Assembly (NCBI RefSeq): GCF_030730865.1
Contig: NZ_JAVALZ010000006.1
Location: 62,001 to 126,000 of the forward strand
DNA from: Uliginosibacterium sp. 31-16
Lineage (GTDB): Bacteria > Pseudomonadota > Gammaproteobacteria > Burkholderiales > Rhodocyclaceae
Length of the DNA: 64,000 nucleotides
Reading direction: 5' to 3'
Shown: piece by piece, positions 37,571 through 44,958 of the stretch
How positions within the stretch are numbered: the stretch's first letter is position 1
Layout of the letters: each line of letters starts with the position of its first letter
The notes under the pieces: model-generated
What the model was told of the DNA's origin: nothing
The model's input: only the letters and a program-made list of their open reading frames with translations
Databases searched by the model: none
Program-made: the position numbers and the translations under genes

Positions 37571-38874
37571 ACCTGCCCTCCCGGCACCTTCTCGCCGCGC
37601 TCGGCATCTGGCTCGCCCTGGCAATCGCCACGGCCTTCCTGCCCGCCATCCTGTCCTGGTGCACGGGGGTGGGCGTGGTGCTGATCCTGTGGGCGGCGGC
37701 AGACTGGCTGCTGGTCCGGGCGCAGGCCCTGCCTGCTGCCCAGCGTGTGGTGAACGGCACGCTGGCCGTGGGCGAATGGTCACCGGTGGAAGTGCGCCTG
37801 CACTGGGCCGGCGCCGTGCCCGCGCAACTTGCGGTCTTCGATCATCATCCCGCCGGCTTCCAGCAGGAAGGCCTGCCCGGCCAGATCGTCACCACCGGCA
37901 AGAACAGCTTCGCCCTGCGCTACCGGGTGCGGGCGCTCCTGCGCGGCGACCATCGCTTCGGCCAGATCGAGCTGCGCACAGTCTCGCCCTGGCGCGCCTG
38001 GCTGCGTCAGGCAAAAGTCGGCGAAGCACAGGACGTGCGCGTCTATCCCAACTTCGCACCACTCGCCCGCCACGCCCTGCGCGCCGTGGACTACCGCAAC
38101 GCGCGCTTCGGCCTGCAGCAGCGCCGGCGGCGTGGTCAGGGCATGGATTTCTCGCAGCTGCGCGAATACCGCGAGGGCGACTCCATGCGCCAGATCGACT
38201 GGAAAGCCACCACGCGCATGGGCAAGATGATCTCGCGCGAGTATCAGGACGAACGCGACCAGCGCATCCTGCTGCTCGTCGACTGCGGCCGGCGCATGGG
38301 CGCACGCGACGGTGAGCTTTCACACTTTGACCACGCCCTGGATTCGGTGCTGATGCTCGCCTACGTGGCGCTCTCCCACGGCGACCGCGTCGGTCTGATG
38401 ACCCTCGGCGGGCCGGAGCGCTACCTGCCGGCCCAGCATTCACAGGCCACCGTCAGCCGCATCCTGCGCGAGACCTACGATCTGCAGCCCAGCCTGCAGG
38501 TCAGCGATTTCGAACGCGCCGCCCAGCAACTGCTGCTGCGCGAACGCAAACGCGCGCTGGTCGTACTGATGACCAACCTGCGCGACGAAGATGATCAGAG
38601 CCTGATCGCCGCCACACGCCTGCTCGGCAGCCGCCACCTGGTGCTCGTCGCCAGCCTGCGTGAATCGGCACTGGATCAGGCGCAAAGCGACACCATCGCC
38701 AACGCCCACGACGCGGCGCGGCTGGCCGCCGCCGTCGGCTACGCCCGCCGCCGCGAAGCCGCGCTCAAGCGCCTGCGTGCCGAAGGCGTGCTGTGCCTCG
38801 ATGTGGCACCGGAAGATCTGGCGATTGAAACCGTGAACCGCTATCTGGCTGTGAAGGCGGCGAGCCAGCTGTAA
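37567..38874 (+). CDS. DUF58 domain protein (MoxR module 2)
   Basis: This 435-residue protein has two N-terminal membrane helices, a beta-rich middle and a VWA-like C-terminal half. The DUF58 signature is EYREGDSMRQIDWKATTRMG, followed by LLLVDCGRRMG, a degenerate metal-ion-dependent adhesion site. It is the last gene of the module; a short lipoprotein gene follows after 30 bp. Together with MoxR it probably remodels envelope complexes; substrates are unknown. Confidence 0.87.
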   Translation: MNLPSRHLLAALGIWLALAIATAFLPAILSWCTGVGVVLILWAAADWLLVRAQALPAAQRVVNGTLAVGEWSPVEVRLHWAGAVPAQLAVFDHHPAGFQQEGLPGQIVTTGKNSFALRYRVRALLRGDHRFGQIELRTVSPWRAWLRQAKVGEAQDVRVYPNFAPLARHALRAVDYRNARFGLQQRRRRGQGMDFSQLREYREGDSMRQIDWKATTRMGKMISREYQDERDQRILLLVDCGRRMGARDGELSHFDHALDSVLMLAYVALSHGDRVGLMTLGGPERYLPAQHSQATVSRILRETYDLQPSLQVSDFERAAQQLLLRERKRALVVLMTNLRDEDDQSLIAATRLLGSRHLVLVASLRESALDQAQSDTIANAHDAARLAAAVGYARRREAALKRLRAEGVLCLDVAPEDLAIETVNRYLAVKAASQL

Positions 38875-38904
38875 CGGGGTCGTTACGCCCTTCAAGGAGA
38901 ACCC

Positions 38905-39174
38905 ATGCAACGCCTTCTGATCCGTGCCGCCACGATCGCCATGGCGCTTTCGCTGTCGGCCTGCGCTTCGGTCTATGGGCTGACCTGCAGCGGCGCCTAC
39001 GCCTGCCCGGGCGACAAAGTGATGGCAGGCACCCAGATTGATGCCGCGCTGGTGGCCGGCGCCACCAACAATTGCTCCGCCGAATGCTGGATGGGTGTGC
39101 TGGCGGCGGTTGATTTCCCCTTTTCGTTCGTTCTGGACCTCGTGGCCTTGCCCTACGCGCTGATTGCCCGCTAA
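38905..39174 (+). CDS. YceK/YidQ-type small lipoprotein
   Basis: This 89-residue lipoprotein has a signal ending SLSAC and the short YceK-like tail DFPFSFVLDLVALPYAL. Four further cysteines in the middle (C52 to C66 region is not fully conserved) could form disulfides. AAGGAGA precedes the ATG. It may be transcribed with the MoxR module, being 30 bp downstream. Function unknown. Confidence 0.76.
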   Translation: MQRLLIRAATIAMALSLSACASVYGLTCSGAYACPGDKVMAGTQIDAALVAGATNNCSAECWMGVLAAVDFPFSFVLDLVALPYALIAR

Positions 39175-39188
39175 GCAGCGACTCATCA

Positions 39189-39296
39189 AAGAGCCGCTTC
39201 TGGCAAGCCTTTTCAGCCACCCGGCCCTATCAAGCAGGCTCCGCGCGCTTCACCCGACAGGCCACCTGAAGACCCTTGCCAGATGCGCCTCTCCAG
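39189..39296 (+). repeat. Dispersed intergenic element, copy 7
   Basis: About 108 bp from AAGAGCCGCTTCTGGCAAGC to AGATGCGCCTCTCCAG. This copy best matches copies 3 and 8 at the left end. It lies between the YceK-like gene and the SDR gene. Confidence 0.7.
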
Positions 39297-39368
39297 ACAT
39301 CACCGCTCTTCAGCCGGTTTAACCGCAGCCACATCATCACGATCTCAACGCACGATCAGGAGGCAAAA

Positions 39369-40088
39369 ATGAAGCTCGCCATCATTTCCGGTGGTTCCCG
39401 CGGTCTGGGCGCCGCGTTGTGCCGGCAGTACCGCGACGCCGGGTTTGAACTCGTCGAGTTCTCGCGCAGTGCGCCGCATCCGTTCTCGGTGGCCTGCGAC
39501 TTCACCAACCCGGCACAGGTCGCGCACAGCGTGGCCGAGCGCCTGGCGCCGCTCGCGGCGGGTCAGGCGGTCAGTGAACTCGTGATCATCAGCAACGCCG
39601 CGATGCTCGACCCGATCGGCCCGGTTTCGCGCAAGGCGCCCGCAGCAGTGCAGGCCAACCTGAATGCAAGCCTTGTATCCGCCATCCTGTTCATGAGCGA
39701 AGCCATCCGCTATTTTCAGAGCAGCGCGGCGCGCAAGACGCTGGTGAGCATCTCCTCGGGCGCGGCCACCAAGGGGCACGCGGGCTGGTCGCTGTACTGC
39801 GCGGCCAAAGCCGGTCTGGATAATTTCATGCGCGCGCTGACGCTTGAACAGGCCCTCGAAGCGCGTCCGTTCCGCACCCTGATCATTGATCCGGGCATCA
39901 TGGATACAGCCATGCAGGCCGATATCCGCGCGAGTAGCCGGGAAGACTTTCCGAGCGTAGAACGCTTTCAGGGGTTCCTGCGTGACGGTGCACTGCGCAC
40001 GCCCGAACAGATCGCTACCGCGATCCGGACCATCATCGCCGGAGAGCATGCCAGCGGCGAACGCCTGATCGCCGCCGACTTCATCTGA
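39369..40088 (+). CDS. Short-chain dehydrogenase/reductase family protein
   Basis: This 239-residue SDR has the NAD(P)-binding GGSRGLG at residues 9-15, NNA-like SNAAML and the active-site Ser and YxxxK (ISSGAATKG; LYCAAKAG, where Tyr-x3-Lys is kept). The closest family may be sepiapterin reductase / benzil reductase-like SDRs, but the substrate cannot be read from the sequence. A strong CAGGAGG lies six bases before the ATG at 39369. It is monocistronic. Confidence 0.85.
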   Translation: MKLAIISGGSRGLGAALCRQYRDAGFELVEFSRSAPHPFSVACDFTNPAQVAHSVAERLAPLAAGQAVSELVIISNAAMLDPIGPVSRKAPAAVQANLNASLVSAILFMSEAIRYFQSSAARKTLVSISSGAATKGHAGWSLYCAAKAGLDNFMRALTLEQALEARPFRTLIIDPGIMDTAMQADIRASSREDFPSVERFQGFLRDGALRTPEQIATAIRTIIAGEHASGERLIAADFI

Positions 40089-40121
40089 ACCACGACTTCG
40101 CAAGCAATCCCGCCGGGCATC

Positions 40122-40233
40122 ATCTGCAGACCCGCATCCAGCGGCACTCTGCAACACCCCTGGCCGCACAGTGAATCCCCGTGCGGCCCACATGGCAGGC
40201 CACCCGAAGATGCTTGCCAGAAGCCGCTCTTCA
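40122..40233 (-). repeat. Dispersed intergenic element, copy 8, starting at the DUF4349 stop codon
   Basis: About 112 bp. Read on the minus strand it begins TGAAGAGCGGCTTCTGGCAA, nearly identical to copy 7, and ends GGATGCGGGTCTGCAG. The TGA is the stop codon of the DUF4349 gene. It fills the gap to the convergent SDR gene. Confidence 0.68.
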
Positions 40234-41100
40234 GGCAGCCTTGTTTTCGCGACGTGCGCGCAGTTTGCGCCACAGCCGGCGCAGGGCCCAGATCACCCCG
40301 CCGCCGACCACGAACCAGGGCAGACCACCCGCCAGGAAGTACATCAGCCCGGCGAGGCTGGCGGCGAACGTGCGGCCCATGTTCTGCCAGGCCTCGCGCA
40401 GGGGCTCCCAGCTGCCGGGCCGGCTGAAGGAGGCGGGTGCGCGGAAATTGATGTCAAAGCTGATTTTCTCCGTCACCGCCAGGGTGGCGCGCATCTGGCC
40501 TTCGGCCGAATCGATCTCGCCCTGCACGCGGGCCAGTTCGCGCTCCACTTCAAGCAACTCGCTGACTTTCGCGACATTACGACTCGCCACCAGCGTGCGC
40601 AGCCGGTCGCGCAGGGTTTTCTGATTGGCGAGACGCGCCTGGATGTCGACCACCTCGTTGGTCCGGTCGGTCTGACTCATCTGGTGCTGCGCCAGCTTGC
40701 CCAGTCCGCGCAAGGTATCGAGCAGCATGCCCGCCTGCGCCGACACGATGCGCAAGGACAGGTTGGCTCCGCCCATATCCCCATTCTGATTTTCGATGCC
40801 AGCCGACACCACTTCACAGGCTGGCAGCCTGCAGGCTTCCAGACGCTCGCGCCACACCGCCTCAAGCTTGTCCGCCGGCACTTCGAGCGTTACGTTATGG
40901 CGCAGCTCGATGTGGCGTGGCTGCGCATCCGCCACTGCCTCCATGGCTGCCGGTGCCATCGCCTTATCGGTCTCCGTCAGTACCGCACCCCGTTTCATCT
41001 CCGGCGCCGGCGCAGCAGCCAACATCGGAGCGGCCTCCTCTTTCCGGCCACAGGCCGTCAGGGCCAGTACCACCATGACCGCACACAAGCTCTTACGCAT
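40231..41100 (-). CDS. DUF4349 lipoprotein
   Basis: This 289-residue protein has a lipoprotein signal ending ALTAC, an Ala/Pro-rich spacer, a beta-rich domain, a coiled-coil stretch (VVDIQARLANQKTLRDRLRTL ... LLEVERELARVQGEID) and a C-terminal membrane helix (LAGLMYFLAGGLPWFVVGGGVI) with a basic tail. This is the standard DUF4349 layout. Having both a lipid anchor and a C-terminal helix is notable. Function unknown. Confidence 0.83.
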   Translation of the reverse strand: MRKSLCAVMVVLALTACGRKEEAAPMLAAAPAPEMKRGAVLTETDKAMAPAAMEAVADAQPRHIELRHNVTLEVPADKLEAVWRERLEACRLPACEVVSAGIENQNGDMGGANLSLRIVSAQAGMLLDTLRGLGKLAQHQMSQTDRTNEVVDIQARLANQKTLRDRLRTLVASRNVAKVSELLEVERELARVQGEIDSAEGQMRATLAVTEKISFDINFRAPASFSRPGSWEPLREAWQNMGRTFAASLAGLMYFLAGGLPWFVVGGGVIWALRRLWRKLRARRENKAA

Positions 41101-41226
41101 TTCGTTCCCCTGAAAGTCAGTCGTGACACTGTAACGGACCGGACCGGCGTTACGGGTTAAGCCTCCCGATCAAGCACGCAGACCTCAACAACGAGCGTCT
41201 GGCCCCTGACGCTGTTGGCAACCTGG

Positions 41227-41928
41227 CTACTCAGCCAGTTCCGGAAGAAAACTCGTGTCCACGCTGTAACGCTTCGGGTTGGCAGGATCGATGAACACTC
41301 TCACGTGCTTCTGATGGATATGGGCTGCGGGATCAAACCACAGGTTTTCGCTGTAGAACACGTGCAGTTTCCCGGTCTGCGGGTTCAGCCATTGCGCCAC
41401 CAGGCGCCAGGGATTCCGGCCATTGACCTCCAGATGGCCGATTTCTTCCACGCGCAGAAACTCGGCCTGAACAGCCTGTCCGCTTTCGCGCAAGTTGGCC
41501 GCCGACGAGCCGCTGCGCCATGCGGCAAACCAGATCCCCGCACCAATGGCAAAGAACAGCAGCCCAAGGCTACCCATGATAAGCACCACACCCCACAAGG
41601 CGAAGAAGCCGTTGATACTGGCTTTGTCAGGGTTTGCAGGATCATAGAGCACCTCGACATCCTCCCCCTGATCATACGAAGGCGGATTGCTGCCGGAACT
41701 GGAACGGAAGACATGCTCACGTCCATCAAGCGACTGGAAACCGATGATGGGGTAGTAAACATCGGAATCGTCACCCCGGGATATCTCCAGCTGAACCACG
41801 ACACCGGGCACATGTTGTGCTCCGTTCACGAAACTCCGCGTACTGGCAAACCATAGCATCGCGACAGCCAGAAGCAGAACACCGATGCCACCAAAAATGA
41901 ACTGAAACAACCTGAGCGGATTATTCAT
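41227..41928 (-). CDS. DUF3592 membrane protein
   Basis: This 233-residue protein has an N-terminal helix, an outside beta domain with VYYPIIGFQSLDGREHVFRSS and VEVLYDPANPDKASI, a second helix pair (ALWGVVLIMGSLGLLFFAIGAGIWF) and a repeat of the beta domain at the C terminus (VRVFIDPANPKRYSVD). The DPANP motif repeated after each domain is typical of DUF3592. GGGGGAG precedes the ATG. Function unknown. Confidence 0.82.
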   Translation of the reverse strand: MNNPLRLFQFIFGGIGVLLLAVAMLWFASTRSFVNGAQHVPGVVVQLEISRGDDSDVYYPIIGFQSLDGREHVFRSSSGSNPPSYDQGEDVEVLYDPANPDKASINGFFALWGVVLIMGSLGLLFFAIGAGIWFAAWRSGSSAANLRESGQAVQAEFLRVEEIGHLEVNGRNPWRLVAQWLNPQTGKLHVFYSENLWFDPAAHIHQKHVRVFIDPANPKRYSVDTSFLPELAE

Positions 41929-42115
41929 TCAGCACTCCCCCGATATTTTTTCCTGATCGCCGACAACCGGAGCCCCCGGCATGCACAGCAACAGCATGGT
42001 CGCAGCCAATGCGTATGCCTGTTCCGGTGCAGCTTGAACCACCGCTACACGCAGCAACGAGTTCTCTCAGAAGAATCGTCGTGCAGATTCTAACGGGCAA
42101 GCACCCGATAACGCG

Positions 42116-42754
42116 CTAGCCCAGGGCGGAAACGAGTTCGCCCGGCTCGCTGAGCAAGTAACGCGGCCCTTCGGCCGACAGCTCGGCATGATCGCCAAAA
42201 CCCCACAGCACGCCAGCAGCAGCGAGGCCATTGCGATGACCGGCAATCATATCCACATCCCGGTCGCCCACCATCACGCCACCTTGCGTGATCGTACCCG
42301 CCGTGATCAGGCCGGCGATCTGCTGCCACTTGTGGATGCCGATATCGCCACCGCTCACGAAGCGGAAGTACTGGCGCAGGCCGAAGAGTTCAAGAATCCG
42401 CTCGGCAAAATCCGCACGCTTGGAGGTACACAACGCCAGCGGCTTGCCCCTCGCATGCAGCGCGGCGAGCGCCTCTGGAATGCCTGCGTACAAGGTGTTT
42501 TCGGCGTAACCGATGTCGCCATAACGCTCACGGTATTTGGCGATCAGCTCGTGAATATGCGCGTCCGAGTCCGTGCCGGTCAGCACGCGGAAGCTCTGGT
42601 CAAGCGGCGGCCCGATGCAGGGTTTCAGATCGTCCAGCTCGCGCTCCGGATAACCGAAATGCGCCAGCGCGTAATTCAGCGAACGGCCGATGCCCTGCAG
42701 CGGATCGCTGAGGGTGCCGTCGAGGTCGAAGAGGATGAAATCGGGTTTCGTCAC
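42116..42754 (-). CDS. HAD hydrolase, phosphoglycolate phosphatase-like
   Basis: This 212-residue HAD-superfamily phosphatase has motif I FDLDGTLSDP, motif II LCTSK and the acidic motif IV MVGDRDVDM. The cap is of the helical C1 type. Its overall pattern resembles Gph/PGP-type enzymes, some of which are 5'-nucleotidases, so the substrate is open. I take GTG at 42754 as start; a TTG one codon earlier is possible. Confidence 0.83.
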   Translation of the reverse strand: MTKPDFILFDLDGTLSDPLQGIGRSLNYALAHFGYPERELDDLKPCIGPPLDQSFRVLTGTDSDAHIHELIAKYRERYGDIGYAENTLYAGIPEALAALHARGKPLALCTSKRADFAERILELFGLRQYFRFVSGGDIGIHKWQQIAGLITAGTITQGGVMVGDRDVDMIAGHRNGLAAAGVLWGFGDHAELSAEGPRYLLSEPGELVSALG

Positions 42755-42776
42755 CAATCTGCCACCGTTGATCTAG

Positions 42777-43571
42777 TCAGCACGAAACAAGCTTAAATTT
42801 GAATTGCCTGTCATCTAACTCGACTTTATGGAATGTGCAGGTTATCCCAGCATCCTTAACCCAAGCGCGAACATCGCTTTGCTTCGTATCTTCGCAGTTC
42901 AAACCGAAAACCACTCCCGTAAGCGTATCAACAGGAGCGGTATATAGCCCCGAGCCGACCAACTTTACGTCAAGCCCCATCGCAGCCAGGACACTTCCGT
43001 CATTTTTAGCGTAGGACACTATCCGCCACTCTTTTTCGTAGTCCCAATACGTGGCCTTTGTGCACGCGACCATTCGGTGCATCTCGGAATAATCCTGATT
43101 AGCCGTATCAACGAAGGGATACTGCTCTTGATATCGAACATCAAACGCAAGCTGAAAAAGCCACTTTGATGTATCAAATTCAAGACACACCCCTCGGTGC
43201 ATGTCTGCGTAATGAGCCCACATCAACGGAGAGTCAGGCAACTCAGACAAAGAGAGAAGTCCAATCTCAGTCAGTTGGCCTCGCTGCAAAGGTGGCATAC
43301 GCGCCATTTGCGCTGCCAATTGCACCCTCGCAGCAGGTTTGGCGCCGGGAACTCTTTTTTTTACCAATTCCCCAATATGGGCTCGGGTGTTCGCCCCTTT
43401 AGACGAAAATCCCGAAAGAGGGCGGCACTCAAACGGATCATTCAGCTGCTGCGGTGAGGGAAAGTAATGTTCACCATGAAGAATGATCCGTTGAACAACG
43501 GGTTCTTTAGTTACTGGATCGATACTATCCAGCGACCGGTACCGATAAAGTCGTGGAGGAATAAGCTTCAC
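42777..43571 (-). CDS. DUF2971 domain protein, low-GC, probably acquired
   Basis: This 264-residue protein has DUF2971 marks: LYRYRSLD at the N terminus, YFPSPQQLNDPFEC, SPLMWAHYADMHRGVCLEFD and TYWDYEKEWRIVSY. The family is uncharacterised; members are scattered and often found in variable genome regions. The gene has clearly lower GC and more A/T-ending codons than its neighbours, which suggests horizontal transfer. The GTG start at 43571 follows AGGGG by six bases; a TTG at 43589 would overlap the upstream stop. It lies 14 bp after the PurM-like gene. Confidence 0.8.
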   Translation of the reverse strand: MKLIPPRLYRYRSLDSIDPVTKEPVVQRIILHGEHYFPSPQQLNDPFECRPLSGFSSKGANTRAHIGELVKKRVPGAKPAARVQLAAQMARMPPLQRGQLTEIGLLSLSELPDSPLMWAHYADMHRGVCLEFDTSKWLFQLAFDVRYQEQYPFVDTANQDYSEMHRMVACTKATYWDYEKEWRIVSYAKNDGSVLAAMGLDVKLVGSGLYTAPVDTLTGVVFGLNCEDTKQSDVRAWVKDAGITCTFHKVELDDRQFKFKLVSC

Positions 43572-43585
43572 GACTATCCCCTGAA

Positions 43586-44695
43586 TCAAGCCCGCAGATG
43601 AAGCTCGTCGGCTGCATACGTCAGATTCAGCGGCTCGATCACCACCTGCTTCGGACCGGCTTCGACGCGACCGGCCACCCAGGCCTTGATGCCCAGGCCA
43701 TTGGCAATGCGCGCCACTTCTTCAGCCTGTTCGGCGGCAACGTAGAAGGCGAAGCCGGCGCCCATGTTGAGGCTGCCGTAGGCTTCGCGGTCGTCGATGC
43801 CAGCGTGCTGCTGCATGAAGCTGAGCACCGGCGGCACGTCCGGCAGGGTGTGGATGCGGTAGGTGAATGAGCCGGGGTGGCGCATGATCTTGCGCCAGCC
43901 GTGGCCGGTGATGTTGGCCGAGTAGTGCGGAGTGACGCCGGCAGCGAACAGGGCTTCGGTGACCGGCACGTAGAGCGTGGTCGGGTCCAGCAAGGCTTCG
44001 CCGTAACAGCGGCCGTCGGAGAGTTTGGTGGCATAGCCTTCCGGCAGACGCTCAACCAGCTTGCGCGCAAGGCTCACACCGTTGGCGTGGATGCCGGAGG
44101 AAGCGAGCAGCACGATGGCGTCACCGTCCTGCATCTTGTCGCCCAGCGTCAGGCGATCGCGCGAAGGAATCACGCCAACGCTGGATGCCGCCAGATCGAT
44201 GCGCCCGGCTTCGACCACGCCTGCCAGTGCCGGCGTTTCACCGCCGCCCCAGCTGACCTTGCACACGTCGCAGGCCTTCTGCCAGCCGGAGACCAGATCA
44301 CGCATGCGCTGCTCGTCGGCAAACCATTCGCTGCCGCCCGCGGACCAGTAGGCATGCACCGACAAGGGCGTGGCGCCGACGGTGATCAGGTCATTCACCG
44401 CCATGGCGATGGTGTCCTGAGCGATGGCGTCGTAATGCGTCTTGCCGGTAATCGGGCGCACCGCGTCGGCGACCAGCGCTTTGGTACCCAGGCATTCGGT
44501 GATCGAGGCGATCAGGGTGCCGCCGATGTCCATCACGTAGGCCGATTCGCCGCGCGAGGCGGGGATCTCGGTCACGCCATGACCGCCCAGATTCACGGCC
44601 GTAGCACTGGCGGCTTTCTGGGCAAGGATCTTGAGCGGGTCGATCTTCGTGTAATCGACGCCAGCAGCAGCGTAATCGAGAGGGGTCTGGGCCAT
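43586..44695 (-). CDS. PurM-like AIR synthase family protein, divergent
   Basis: This 369-residue protein has the AIR-synthase (PurM) fold: ALDYAAAGVDY-like start, AMAVNDLITVGATPL, WGGGETPAL and GIHANGVSLARKL. It differs from standard PurM at the phosphate/ATP loop, which reads ASITECLGTKALV where PurM has the GTDGVGTK type. It could be the cell's phosphoribosylformylglycinamidine cyclo-ligase in divergent form or a paralog with another substrate. No canonical purM is seen in the window. The ATG at 44695 is preferred to an upstream TTG. Confidence 0.72.
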   Translation of the reverse strand: MAQTPLDYAAAGVDYTKIDPLKILAQKAASATAVNLGGHGVTEIPASRGESAYVMDIGGTLIASITECLGTKALVADAVRPITGKTHYDAIAQDTIAMAVNDLITVGATPLSVHAYWSAGGSEWFADEQRMRDLVSGWQKACDVCKVSWGGGETPALAGVVEAGRIDLAASSVGVIPSRDRLTLGDKMQDGDAIVLLASSGIHANGVSLARKLVERLPEGYATKLSDGRCYGEALLDPTTLYVPVTEALFAAGVTPHYSANITGHGWRKIMRHPGSFTYRIHTLPDVPPVLSFMQQHAGIDDREAYGSLNMGAGFAFYVAAEQAEEVARIANGLGIKAWVAGRVEAGPKQVVIEPLNLTYAADELHLRA

Positions 44696-44958
44696 GTTGA
44701 TGAACTCGGGCAATCGGGAAAGTGCGGCATTTTACCCGCTTGAGCGCCGGGATGCCCGTCAGTTATGGGGCGAATTGCCGCAGAGGCAGCGCAACAGCCC
44801 CTGGAGCATCTGTTGCGACGACACAACAGATGAAAAAAACACATGCCTCACTCCTGAAAATTCACAAAACAAACTTTGTTACCGATATCATTCGGCAAAA
44901 CAATAAAAGTTTCCGGTACCAAATGATTTATACAAACATTCTTGAGAGGAGATAACTC
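44696..44958. other. AT-rich intergenic region upstream of the pectinesterase gene
   Basis: This 263-bp divergent gap is much richer in A/T than its surroundings from 44830 on. It holds an AACAAACTTTGTT inverted repeat near 44870 and a GGTACC near 44916. The pectinesterase promoter must lie here, but I could not settle a -35/-10 pair. AGAGGAGAT at 44944-44952 is the ribosome binding site. Confidence 0.4.

Noticed and set aside
44860-44930. KdgR- or LacI-like operator upstream of the pectinesterase gene
   Set aside because: AACAATAAAAGTTTCC and GGTACC resemble parts of such sites, but half-site symmetry is poor and no regulator gene is near.
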